A DNA stretch of 61,006 nt, taken from positions 1 through 61,006 of the forward strand of contig NZ_JXXU01000026.1 of the NCBI RefSeq assembly GCF_000967495.1, given 5' to 3'. The translations under genes and the position numbers were made by a program. The notes beneath the pieces were generated by a model. That model was not told the DNA's origin. It did not search any database and was given only the letters and a program-made list of their open reading frames with translations. Origin of the DNA: Vibrio neptunius (lineage in GTDB: Bacteria > Pseudomonadota > Gammaproteobacteria > Enterobacterales > Vibrionaceae). Position 1 is the first letter of the stretch; each line of letters starts with the position of its first letter. Shown one piece after another: positions 26,137-34,267 of this stretch.

Positions 26137-27453
26137 ATGAGTTCAAACAGTAAGCGGCTATGGGAACAACGTCACGATGATGAACATAAGATTCGTCGCG
26201 ACGATCACCGCAGTCCTTATCAACGTGACAGAGCGAGAATTCTTCACTCCGCAGCGTTTCGACGTTTGCAGGCAAAAACTCAGGTTCACGGCAACAGTTT
26301 TGACGATTTTCACCGCACTCGACTGACCCACTCTCTCGAAGCGGCTCAGCTAGGAACGGGGATCGTTGCGCAGATAAAGAAGAAACAGGCAGAATTTCGC
26401 GACCTTTTGCCTAGCGATAGCTTAATCGATTCGCTTTGCTTGGCTCATGATATTGGCCATCCACCCTATGGGCATGGTGGTGAAGTCGCCCTTAATTACA
26501 TGATGCGTGAGCATGGCGGATTTGAGGGAAACGCACAGACATTTCGCATCGTGACCAAGCTTGAGCCATATACCGAACATTTTGGTATGAACCTGGCGCG
26601 ACGAACTTTGCTTGGCCTGATCAAATACCCAGCGCTAATCAGTAAAACATGCGCTGATGTCACTCCAGACAGTGTCTCTCACCAGCGGAAGCTTAAAGCA
26701 AAAGAATGGGCACCGGCCAAAGGTTTATATGACTGTGACCAATCCTTATTTGACTGGGTACTAGAGCCGCTTAGTGAGACAGATAAGCAGTTGTTCAGCC
26801 AAATGCGTGATGAACAATTGACGGAGCGTCAGCATAAAAAGACCCGCTTTAAATCCATCGACTGTTCTATCATGGAACTCGCTGATGATATTGCTTATGG
26901 AGTGCATGATCTCGAAGATGCGGTAGTGCTTGGCATGGTGACAAGGCATCAGTGGATAGAAGGTGCGGCGAGTTTGCTTTCAGAATGTGGTGAACCTTGG
27001 TTTGAAGCCCATATCGACTCCATTACAGATATGCTTTTTTCAGGAACTCATCATCAGCGCAAAGACGCCATCGGTGGTATGGTGAACGCTTTGCTAACCA
27101 GTATTTCTGTTAAGCCCGTTGATGCACCTTTCGAAAGTCAACTGCTGGCGTTTAATGCTTATTTGGAACCGGAAATGGCCCAGGCGCTGGAGGTCCTTAA
27201 GCGCTTTGTCAGTGAGTATGTGATTCAGGTACCTCATGTTCAAGTTGTCGAGTATAAGGGACAACAGATCATTATGGATATCTTCGAAGCGTTTAGCGCT
27301 GATCCTGAAAGATTACTGCCCACTCCAATTCGTCATGAATGGCAGCAAGCGACATGTGAGAGTGAAGGCTATCGTGTGATTGCAGATTATATTTCTTCAA
27401 TGACTGACGGCCATGCTCAACGGCTGCACCAGCAGTTGTTCTCATCTCATTAA
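26137..27453 (+). CDS. dgt: dGTP triphosphohydrolase (antiphage-type dGTPase)
   Basis: About 438 aa from the ATG at 26137 (MSSNSKRLWEQRHDDEH; AAAGG upstream); an ATG 24 bases earlier lacks a site. HD enzyme: RRLQAKTQV, HRTRLTHSLEAAQLG, LAHDIGHPPYGHGGE and DDIAYGVHDLEDA give the metal and substrate residues. It hydrolyses dGTP to deoxyguanosine and triphosphate. It belongs to the shorter (~440 aa) group rather than the 505-aa E. coli Dgt; members of this group have been shown to protect against phage by emptying the dNTP pool. Defence role here is inference. Confidence 0.88.
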   Translation: MSSNSKRLWEQRHDDEHKIRRDDHRSPYQRDRARILHSAAFRRLQAKTQVHGNSFDDFHRTRLTHSLEAAQLGTGIVAQIKKKQAEFRDLLPSDSLIDSLCLAHDIGHPPYGHGGEVALNYMMREHGGFEGNAQTFRIVTKLEPYTEHFGMNLARRTLLGLIKYPALISKTCADVTPDSVSHQRKLKAKEWAPAKGLYDCDQSLFDWVLEPLSETDKQLFSQMRDEQLTERQHKKTRFKSIDCSIMELADDIAYGVHDLEDAVVLGMVTRHQWIEGAASLLSECGEPWFEAHIDSITDMLFSGTHHQRKDAIGGMVNALLTSISVKPVDAPFESQLLAFNAYLEPEMAQALEVLKRFVSEYVIQVPHVQVVEYKGQQIIMDIFEAFSADPERLLPTPIRHEWQQATCESEGYRVIADYISSMTDGHAQRLHQQLFSSH

Positions 27454-27457
27454 CAGA

Positions 27458-27485
27458 AAGCGGAGCTTATGCTCCGCTTGTTTTT
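27458..27485 (+). terminator. Terminator of the dGTPase gene
   Basis: AAGCGGAGC/GCTCCGCTT stem with TTAT loop, then TTTTT; it reaches the stop codon of the convergent adenine deaminase gene. Confidence 0.85.
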
Positions 27486-28494
27486 AACACCTGTCGACAA
27501 ATTCATCGAGCTGGCTCATTAGACGTTGCTTCTCACTGTCACTGATAAAACTCGCTTCAATCGCATTGCGACTAAATTGCGCCAACTCTTCTTGCGTCAA
27601 CCCATGACTGTCTGCCACAGCAAGGAAATTGTCGTTCATGTAGCCACCAAAATAGGCCGGATCATCTGAGTTGATCGTCACACACAGCCCTTGCCGCAAT
27701 AAATCGACAACATTGTGTTGCTTCATCTCCTCAAATACTTTGAGTTTAGTATTGGACAGTGGGCAAACCGTCAGCGGCATACGCGACTGAGCCAGCGACA
27801 CCACCAGATTCGGATCATCGGCACAGCGCACGCCATGGTCAATACGCGACACCTTCAATAATTCAAGGCTGTTATAAATGTTGGCCACAGGCCCCTCTTC
27901 TCCTGCGTGTGCGACCGTGAGAAAACCAGCCTCGAGTGCTTTGGCAAAAACACGAGCAAACTTCTCTGGCGGGTGACCCACTTCCGATGAATCCAGACCT
28001 ACACCAATGATTTTATCTTTATGTGCCAATGCTTGTTCCAAGGTGACAAAGGCACTGTCTTCATCCAGATGACGTAAAAAACATAGGATGACTCGACTAC
28101 TAATACCCAACTGCGTCTGCGCATCTTGCAAAGCGCGGTGAATACCGTTGATCACAGTGTCAAACGCGATACCGCGCTCAGTATGAGTCTGTGGGTCGAA
28201 AAAGATCTCGGTGTGAATAACATTGTCAGCCTTACAGCGCAGTAAATAAGCCCAAGTTAAATCGTAAAAGTCCTGCTCATGAATCAATACGTTGGCGCCT
28301 TGATAGTAGATATCAAGGAATGACTGAAGGTTAGTGAACTCATACGCGGCTTTGACCTCTTCAGGCGTGGTAAATGGCAGCGCGATTTGATTGCGTAATG
28401 CGAGTTCAAACATCATCTCAGGTTCAAGTGAACCTTCAATATGCAGATGCAACTCAACTTTCGGTAACTGACGAATAAATTCTGTTTGGTTCAC
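27484..28494 (-). CDS. add: Adenosine/adenine deaminase family protein, probably adenine aminohydrolase
   Basis: 336 aa from the GTG at 28494 (GGGGAG six bases upstream); longer readings use a TTG without a site. Zinc amidohydrolase: VELHLHIEGSLEPEM, VAHAGEEG, IDHGVRCADDP and INSDDPAYFGGY. The patterns FFDPQTHTERG and VGLDSSEVGHPP are those of the yeast Aah1/Pseudomonas adenine deaminase group, not of classical E. coli-type Add (LPLTDLHRHLDGN). The expected reaction is adenine to hypoxanthine. An adenine riboswitch in its leader agrees with adenine as substrate. Confidence 0.88.
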   Translation of the reverse strand: MNQTEFIRQLPKVELHLHIEGSLEPEMMFELALRNQIALPFTTPEEVKAAYEFTNLQSFLDIYYQGANVLIHEQDFYDLTWAYLLRCKADNVIHTEIFFDPQTHTERGIAFDTVINGIHRALQDAQTQLGISSRVILCFLRHLDEDSAFVTLEQALAHKDKIIGVGLDSSEVGHPPEKFARVFAKALEAGFLTVAHAGEEGPVANIYNSLELLKVSRIDHGVRCADDPNLVVSLAQSRMPLTVCPLSNTKLKVFEEMKQHNVVDLLRQGLCVTINSDDPAYFGGYMNDNFLAVADSHGLTQEELAQFSRNAIEASFISDSEKQRLMSQLDEFVDRC

Positions 28495-28532
28495 GCTTGT
28501 CTCCCCATTCAATTCGATTGGTATTCAACAAA

Positions 28533-28577
28533 CGCTTTTCTCTTGTGAAGATAAACAGGCATACAAAGAGAAAAGCG
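28533..28577 (-). promoter_or_regulatory. Hairpin between the adenine aptamer and the add start (expression platform)
   Basis: A perfect 12-bp stem CGCTTTTCTCTT/AAGAGAAAAGCG with a 21-base loop, followed on the minus strand by TTTGTTG, a weak U-tract. It lies 14 bases downstream of the aptamer. The aptamer 3' strand (ACGAAGAG) can also pair with the hairpin's CTCTTTGT using one G-U pair, so aptamer and hairpin may exclude each other. Whether the control is transcriptional or translational cannot be read from the sequence. Confidence 0.55.
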
Positions 28578-28591
28578 CAATGCACTTCACT

Positions 28592-28658
28592 CTTCGTAAT
28601 CTGAAATTTGCGGTTTCAGGTAGAGACTCCCACACCTTATCAGTGGGATTATACGAAG
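28592..28658 (-). promoter_or_regulatory. Adenine (purine-class) riboswitch aptamer
   Basis: On the minus strand: P1 CTTCGTA/TACGAAG; P2 CCCAC/GTGGG with loop TGATAAGG; the J2/3 core GTCTCTACC; P3 CTGAAA/TTTCAG with loop CCGCAAA, whose CC can pair with the loop-2 GG. It aligns end to end without gaps with the Vibrio vulnificus add aptamer. The J3/1 strand reads ATTACG, i.e. U at the position (74) that pairs with the ligand, which selects adenine over guanine. It lies ~100 bases before the adenine deaminase start. Confidence 0.95.
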
Positions 28659-28780
28659 CATCGTTTATGACTTAAGCGCCATAACTAAACGATTGCGCGT
28701 CATTATATTCTGACAAAGATTCACTGTACAACGCTGCGCTTGAAAATAATTTTAGACCTCAAATGACGAGTTTGCGTTTA

Positions 28781-29386
28781 TTACCGGTAATTTTTTTCAA
28801 ACACACCGGGCGGCATCTGCTTGATTTGAAAGTCAATCATGTTATTGAACGTATCAAGTAATGGGGTGAAGTCTTGCTCTGGTTGCAGCAAAGTCAGGAT
28901 ATGGTAGCCAGCTTCCACAGTAGACAAGCTGTTATCACTGGGCGCTTTGCGAATACGGTAATTGCCCTGTAGGTTCTCTGGCAAACGTACTAGAGGTAAT
29001 GCCTGCAAATTCTCAGACAGTTGCCACATTTTGTACGCTTTTTTCCACGTGCCATCGAGCAAAATAATCCGCACTTTGCTTTCTCTGAAGAAGGCTTTCG
29101 CCACCTCTTCATGGCTGACAGACACTTCTCCCGGATAAAGCACAAAATGTTGACAACCTTGTTCGTCCAACAACTTATTCAGCTCACTATGCTGAGTAAA
29201 ATTTTCGCCTTCAAACAGGTAACTATTCTCCAGTGAGAGTCTGAGAATACGCGCAGTGCCCATAGGCCTGTTTGTTTCTGTCGGATGCTGTAAGATGACC
29301 AGCTCAACATTCGATGCTAGGCTTTGTATCCACTCACAAATACAAGCTTTGAGTGACTTACCACATTGAGAACAATATCGGGACAT
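28781..29386 (-). CDS. DTW-domain tRNA-uridine aminocarboxypropyltransferase
   Basis: 201 aa DTW-domain protein. N-terminal zinc-type cysteines (YCSQCGKSLKACIC) are followed by the SPOUT-like core with HPTETNRPMGTAR and the DTW motif in LLDGTWKKAYKM. Family members TapT (E. coli YfiP) and TuaA make acp3U in tRNA from S-adenosylmethionine; which type this is I cannot tell. Starts are back to back with the rhombosortase gene (four bases between them). Confidence 0.85.
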   Translation of the reverse strand: MSRYCSQCGKSLKACICEWIQSLASNVELVILQHPTETNRPMGTARILRLSLENSYLFEGENFTQHSELNKLLDEQGCQHFVLYPGEVSVSHEEVAKAFFRESKVRIILLDGTWKKAYKMWQLSENLQALPLVRLPENLQGNYRIRKAPSDNSLSTVEAGYHILTLLQPEQDFTPLLDTFNNMIDFQIKQMPPGVFEKNYR

Positions 29387-29389
29387 AGC

Positions 29390-29956
29390 GTGCGTTTACT
29401 TCTTCTGTTAATTGCTATCAGCTTAGTCTGCCTAGGCGTGCAGTTCGAGCCTTTAGCCAGCCTGACATACTGGCATCATCTACTTATTTCTGAAGGCCAG
29501 TGGTGGCGAATCCTAACAGGAAATTTCACCCATACCAACTTTGCTCATTTAGGCATGAATCTGGCCGGCTTGTGGGTTATCACTTATCTGTTTAAGCCGA
29601 AGGTAACTTCTCTACTCTGTGTATTGTTCGTGACTAGCTTATCCGTGGGCATGCTCAACCTGACAACAAGTATGACTAGCTATGTCGGTCTTTCGGGTGT
29701 GCTGCATGGCATCTTCGCCTATTATGCGCTTCAAGAGTCCCTACAGGGTCGTAAAGGTAGCTGGTTACTTGTCATTGGTGTACTGGCCAAAGTAGGTTGG
29801 GAAATGACCATGGGCGCATCACAATCGACCAGCGAGTTAATCAATGCCCGTGTGGCGGTGGAATCTCATCTGTTTGGTGCCTTGACGGGTCTAGTACTTG
29901 CATTTTTCATCACGACGCTAAACTTTCAGATAAGGCTCAACCGCTCTCAGCGATAA
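29390..29956 (+). CDS. rrtA: Rhombosortase (rhomboid-family GlyGly-CTERM protease)
   Basis: 188 aa from the GTG at 29390, which opens on the first membrane helix ([15 protein letters not shown]); a TTG 24 bases upstream is possible. Six hydrophobic helices. Rhomboid motifs: [15 protein letters not shown] (the HxxxN region), the catalytic serine in GLSGVLHG and the histidine in [10 protein letters not shown]. Rhombosortases cut the GlyGly-CTERM tail of type II-secreted proteins such as vibrio serine proteases, leading to lipid modification at the surface. No GlyGly-CTERM substrate is visible in this window. Confidence 0.88.
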   Translation: MRLLLLLIAISLVCLGVQFEPLASLTYWHHLLISEGQWWRILTGNFTHTNFAHLGMNLAGLWVITYLFKPKVTSLLCVLFVTSLSVGMLNLTTSMTSYVGLSGVLHGIFAYYALQESLQGRKGSWLLVIGVLAKVGWEMTMGASQSTSELINARVAVESHLFGALTGLVLAFFITTLNFQIRLNRSQR

Positions 29957-30057
29957 TTTCTATTGATGTTCCTGACCAAAGGCCTCAGAATGGCGCCCTT
30001 TTGCTGGCGGTCTATTATCGCCTGAGCATTTATCTCACCTTAAACAGAGAACAATTT

Positions 30058-31506
30058 ATGGGTTTTACCGCTTTAGGCCTTTCTGCCCCACTCCTCAAAG
30101 CCATAGACGAACAGGGTTATGACAAACCATCTCCAATTCAGGAGCAAGCCATTCCTGCAGTGTTAGCCGGTAAAGATGTCATGGCAGCGGCTCAGACTGG
30201 CACGGGTAAAACCGCAGGCTTCACCTTGCCGATTCTAGAGAGACTAGATAACGGCACACGAGTCAAAGGCAACCATGTAAGGGCACTGGTGCTGACACCA
30301 ACTCGTGAATTGGCGGCACAGGTTCAGGAAAACGTGTTTAAGTACAGCCGTTATCAACGTCTGACGTCGAATGTGGTATTCGGTGGAGTGAAGATTAACC
30401 CGCAAATGATGAAGCTGCGTAAAGGCACAGACGTGCTTGTCGCAACTCCAGGTCGATTGCTCGACTTATACCAGCAGAATGCGATTAACTTCTCCCAGTT
30501 GGAAGTTTTAGTGCTGGATGAAGCGGATCGCATGTTGGATATGGGCTTTATTCGCGATATCCGTAAAATTCTCGCACTACTTCCTGAGAAGCGCCAAAAC
30601 CTGCTGTTCTCTGCCACTTTTTCTGCTGAGATTCGCGAACTAGCCAAAGGTCTAGTTAACGATCCGGTCGAAGTCTCTGTTAACCCTGAGAACTCCACTG
30701 CAGTCACCATTGAGCAATCTATCTACCCAGCAGATAAGCGTAAAAAAGCCCCGATGCTGGTTAAGCTCATCAAAGACGGCGATTGGAGACAAGTTCTGGT
30801 CTTCAGCCGTACTAAACACGGGGCGAACCGACTTTCTCATTACCTTAATGATCAAGGTATTACGGCGGCGCCTATTCATGGTAACAAAAGCCAAGGCGCG
30901 CGCACCAAGGCACTGGCTGATTTTAAATCTGGAGAAGTGCGTGTATTAGTTGCCACAGATATTGCCGCACGTGGTATCGACATTCCTCAACTGCCTCAGG
31001 TCGTCAACTTCGAACTGCCACACGTAGCAGAAGATTATGTCCACAGAATTGGCCGCACTGGCCGCGCAGGTGAAGTTGGCAAAGCGATCTCTTTAGTTGA
31101 AGCCGCAGAAGCCAGTGAACTATTTGGTATTGAGCGACTCATCCAGCAAGTATTACCTCGTTTGGAGCTGGAGGGCTATAAACCGGTCAATGTGCTACCA
31201 GAGTCTAAGTTGGACACTCGCCCAATCAAACCTAAGAAACCGAAAAAGCCTAAGAAGCCAAAAGTCGACCATGCCGATGGTCAGCGCTCAGGTGACAATG
31301 CTCGTGGCCATAAGCCAGCGGGGAAAAACAAGCGTCATTTTGGCCATAACAAACCCAACAGTGATGGCTCCAAGAGTAATAATGGTAGCAAACGTAAGGA
31401 CGGCAGTTCTAATAGCAAAGCTTCTAACAATGCTGGCAATAATGGACAGAAACGTCGTAGACCAGCGAACCGCAAGCCAAACCATTCGCAACCTAAAGCA
31501 CAGTAA
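30058..31506 (+). CDS. rhlE: RhlE-type DEAD-box RNA helicase
   Basis: 482 aa from the ATG at 30058 ([16 protein letters not shown]). All helicase motifs: Q motif [40 protein letters not shown] and HRIGRTGR. The core is close to E. coli RhlE, which acts in ribosome assembly and RNA turnover. The last ~95 residues are a disordered tail: repeated KPK units, then Asn/Ser/Lys-rich sequence ending in basic RRPANRK, likely for RNA binding. A terminator follows. Confidence 0.93.
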   Translation: MGFTALGLSAPLLKAIDEQGYDKPSPIQEQAIPAVLAGKDVMAAAQTGTGKTAGFTLPILERLDNGTRVKGNHVRALVLTPTRELAAQVQENVFKYSRYQRLTSNVVFGGVKINPQMMKLRKGTDVLVATPGRLLDLYQQNAINFSQLEVLVLDEADRMLDMGFIRDIRKILALLPEKRQNLLFSATFSAEIRELAKGLVNDPVEVSVNPENSTAVTIEQSIYPADKRKKAPMLVKLIKDGDWRQVLVFSRTKHGANRLSHYLNDQGITAAPIHGNKSQGARTKALADFKSGEVRVLVATDIAARGIDIPQLPQVVNFELPHVAEDYVHRIGRTGRAGEVGKAISLVEAAEASELFGIERLIQQVLPRLELEGYKPVNVLPESKLDTRPIKPKKPKKPKKPKVDHADGQRSGDNARGHKPAGKNKRHFGHNKPNSDGSKSNNGSKRKDGSSNSKASNNAGNNGQKRRRPANRKPNHSQPKAQ

Positions 31507-31517
31507 CCCAATACACA

Positions 31518-31541
31518 AAGCCCCTCAGTTGAGGGGCTTTT
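31518..31541 (+). terminator. Terminator of rhlE
   Basis: AAAGCCCCTCA/TGAGGGGCTTTT hairpin ending in Ts, between convergent rhlE and sohB. Confidence 0.85.
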
Positions 31542-31567
31542 CATTTAACTAAACAAAAGAAGTCAGC

Positions 31568-32629
31568 TTACACGATAGGGCGCTGACCACGATCAATCAG
31601 CTTCATCAGTACGTTATCAGCCGCTTCACCTGCCAGGCCTGCCAGCTTAGATGTCAGCTTTTTCTTCTCTACGTAGTGAATCGCTAAGACTGTTTTATCT
31701 TTGCACGCTTCCACAACCAGATCATCAGAGGTTTTGATTTCATCAACCAGACCCAATGAATGCGCCTGAGTGCCAAACCAGTGTTCACCAGTGGCCACTT
31801 TATCTAATTCAAGTTCAGGGCGACGCTCGCGAATAAAGTCTTTAAACAAGCCATGTGTTTCTTCAAGTTCTTGTTTGAACTTATCACGTGCTTTATCAGT
31901 GTTCTCGCCAAACATGGTCAAGGTACGTTTGTATTCGCCCGCTGTTAGCTGTTCATACTCAATATTGTACTTTTTGAGCACTTTATTGAAGTTAGGCAGC
32001 TGGGCAATCACGCCGATGGACCCTACGATTGCAAATGGTGCTGAAACAATCTTGTCAGCAATACATGCCATCATATAACCGCCACTGGCAGCCACTTTAT
32101 CTACTGCAATGGTCAGTGGTAACTTAGCCGCCTTAATACGATCAAGTTGAGACGATGCCAAGCCGTAGCCATGTACCATACCACCACCAGACTCTAGGCG
32201 TAGTAGTACTTCGTCCCCTTCACGAGCTACCGCGAGAATTGCGGTCACTTCTTCGCGTAGTGACGCGACTTCTTTGGCGTCAATGCTGCCTTTGAAATCC
32301 AGAACAAACAGGTGAGGCTCACGCTTGCTGTCCAAATCACCGTCTTTTGAAGCCTGCTTGACTTCTTTTTCACGGGCTTTTGTTTTCTCTTTCTCTTGTT
32401 TCTTGTCTGCCTTATCACGCGCTTTGAGAAACGCTGAATCATGCAGGTGATGCTCAAGCTGCTCAACGGTGTTTTTATGCTGATCCGTCAAGTTGGTGAT
32501 CTCCAATTCACCCTTTGCAGCACCATTCTTCCCCCCTACGGCTTTGGCTATTACAAGAATCGCAATCACTGCGACTACAACAGTCACAATCTTGGCTAAA
32601 AACAGCCCGTAGTCCAACAAAAATTCCAA
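31568..32629 (-). CDS. sohB: Inner-membrane S49 protease SohB
   Basis: 353 aa. N-terminal membrane helix (IVTVVVAVIAILVIAKAV), a charged coiled region (~70-100, Lys/Glu-rich), then an S49 signal-peptide-peptidase domain with the catalytic serine in KVAASGGYMMAC and the general-base lysine in AGEYKRTLTM. SohB is the periplasm-facing paralogue of SppA; it degrades membrane or signal-peptide remnants. Divergent from yciK with ~88 bases between starts. Confidence 0.93.
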   Translation of the reverse strand: MEFLLDYGLFLAKIVTVVVAVIAILVIAKAVGGKNGAAKGELEITNLTDQHKNTVEQLEHHLHDSAFLKARDKADKKQEKEKTKAREKEVKQASKDGDLDSKREPHLFVLDFKGSIDAKEVASLREEVTAILAVAREGDEVLLRLESGGGMVHGYGLASSQLDRIKAAKLPLTIAVDKVAASGGYMMACIADKIVSAPFAIVGSIGVIAQLPNFNKVLKKYNIEYEQLTAGEYKRTLTMFGENTDKARDKFKQELEETHGLFKDFIRERRPELELDKVATGEHWFGTQAHSLGLVDEIKTSDDLVVEACKDKTVLAIHYVEKKKLTSKLAGLAGEAADNVLMKLIDRGQRPIV

Positions 32630-32717
32630 TGTGATATCCCCTAATGTGCGAATTAGTGTATTGTAACCACCATCTTACGGATTCATAAAGCAGAACATTA
32701 CAATAAGGATGCATGTC

Positions 32718-33461
32718 GTGGATTATTCCATTTCCTCAGACGCTTTAAAAGACAAAGTCATTCTCGTGACAGGTGCCGGTGACGGCATCGGTAAACAAGC
32801 CGCAATCTCGTTTGCTCAGCATGGTGCCACCGTCATTCTGTTAGGTCGTACCGTGAAAAAGCTTGAGCAAACTTATGATGAAATCGAAGCCGCTGGCTAC
32901 CCTCAACCAGCAATCATTCCTCTGGATATGAAAGGCGCAAGCAAGCAAAACTATATTGATATGGCCGATACCATTGGTAGTCAGTTTGGTCGGCTTGATG
33001 GAGTGCTTCACAATGCCAGTCAACTGGGTGTACTGAGCCCATTTGATCAGATTGGTGAAGACACTTACGACGATATCATGCAGGTTAATGTTAAAGCCCA
33101 GTTCTTGATGACTCAGGCAATCCTTCCGCTATTGCATAAATCAGATGATGCCAGCGTTATCTTTACATCATCAACGGTTGGCCACGCTGGCCGTGCTTTC
33201 TGGGGAACTTACGCGATATCTAAATTCGCAACGGAAGGCATGATGCAGATTCTGGCGGATGAATTGAGTGATACACACATCCGTGTCAATGCGATCAACC
33301 CAGGTGGCACACGTACGTCCATGCGCGCGAAGGCTTACCCAGCGGAAGACGCTGAGTTGCTAAAAACGCCATTGGATATCATGCCGCTTTATCTTCACCT
33401 AATGTCGAACGAGAGCAAACACGTTCGTGGTCAGTGTATTGACGCACAGCCGAAGAAATAG
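32718..33461 (+). CDS. yciK: YciK-family short-chain dehydrogenase
   Basis: 247 aa from the GTG at 32718, nine bases after AAGG; the ATG at 32709 sits directly on the ribosome site and is less likely. SDR motifs: NAD(P)-binding VTGAGDGIGKQ, LHNASQLG (the NNAG equivalent), catalytic Ser in FTSSTVG and YAISKFA. Strong likeness to E. coli YciK, including AINPGGTRTSMRA and the C-terminal DAQP. Substrate unknown. Confidence 0.92.
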   Translation: MDYSISSDALKDKVILVTGAGDGIGKQAAISFAQHGATVILLGRTVKKLEQTYDEIEAAGYPQPAIIPLDMKGASKQNYIDMADTIGSQFGRLDGVLHNASQLGVLSPFDQIGEDTYDDIMQVNVKAQFLMTQAILPLLHKSDDASVIFTSSTVGHAGRAFWGTYAISKFATEGMMQILADELSDTHIRVNAINPGGTRTSMRAKAYPAEDAELLKTPLDIMPLYLHLMSNESKHVRGQCIDAQPKK

Positions 33462-33482
33462 AAAAAAATCTCTCATATATTC

Positions 33483-33513
33483 AACGCCTTGTGGAAACAC
33501 AAGGCGTTTTTTT
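33483..33513 (+). terminator. Terminator of yciK
   Basis: Perfect 11-bp stem AACGCCTTGTG/CACAAGGCGTT with GAAA loop and seven Ts. Confidence 0.9.
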
Positions 33514-33561
33514 ATCCACTTATGCAGCCCTTCACTTGCTGATAAATAATAATAATTTATA

Positions 33562-33577
33562 CTGTATATATATACAG
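33562..33577 (+). promoter_or_regulatory. LexA (SOS) box
   Basis: CTGTATATATATACAG is a perfect palindrome matching the gammaproteobacterial LexA consensus CTGT-N8-ACAG with the optimal alternating TA core. It lies 10 bases before the imuA start, so LexA would block the whole imuA-imuB-dnaE2 unit until DNA damage. Confidence 0.95.
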
Positions 33578-33587
33578 GTAAATTGTT

Positions 33588-34265
33588 ATGTATGAACTGA
33601 TCGAACATCTTAAGAAAAAACAATGGCTTTGGCAGGGCAATCACACTCCGGAGTCCAGAGATCACCATTCGACAGGCTTTGATCTTCTGGATCAAAAACT
33701 GGAAGGCGGTTTTCCCATTTATGGCGTGGTGGAATTGCAAACGACTCCCGGCATCGGAGAGCTTCGCCTGCTACTCCCTCACCTTAAAAACAGCAGCCAA
33801 GGTAGGTTATCTGTATTCATACAACCACCTGGACACCTGTCTGCGCAGTCTATGACAGCAGAAGGGCTCGATCTGAACCATGTTCTGCTGATTTATCCGA
33901 AAACAGAGAACGAAGCCTTATGGGCGGCAGAGCAGTGCCTGAAAAGCGGCGCTTGCAGTAACGTGCTGCTTTGGAATTCGGGGCTGGAAGTCCATCATGC
34001 TCGTCGACTTCAGGTCGCCAGTGAAACTGGAAATTGCCTGTCGTTTTTGTTTAAAACCGCACAGCGCACTCTCTTTTCTCTGCCCGTCAGTTTGAGCATG
34101 ACGCTACTCCCCCACTCACTTGGCGTTGAAATCACCATCACTAAGCGCAAAGGTGGGTGGCCACATGCCAGTTTTGTTCTGGATATGAGTACACTCTGGC
34201 CTTCATTAACAGAGTCCAGACCTGAACCTGTTATTCTTCCTTTCCCACTGCGTAAGCAAGGCTAA
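33588..34265 (+). CDS. imuA: Translesion synthesis-associated protein ImuA
   Basis: 225 aa, a distant RecA-like protein (GFDLLDQKLEGGFPIYGVVEL, then LSVFIQPPGHLSAQ) without a good Walker A sequence. In the ImuABC mutasome it acts with ImuB and DnaE2 in damage-induced mutagenesis. First gene of the cassette, directly after the LexA box; imuB starts two bases after its stop. Vibrios commonly carry this cassette; the order here is complete. Confidence 0.9.
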   Translation: MYELIEHLKKKQWLWQGNHTPESRDHHSTGFDLLDQKLEGGFPIYGVVELQTTPGIGELRLLLPHLKNSSQGRLSVFIQPPGHLSAQSMTAEGLDLNHVLLIYPKTENEALWAAEQCLKSGACSNVLLWNSGLEVHHARRLQVASETGNCLSFLFKTAQRTLFSLPVSLSMTLLPHSLGVEITITKRKGGWPHASFVLDMSTLWPSLTESRPEPVILPFPLRKQG

Positions 34266-34267
34266 CG

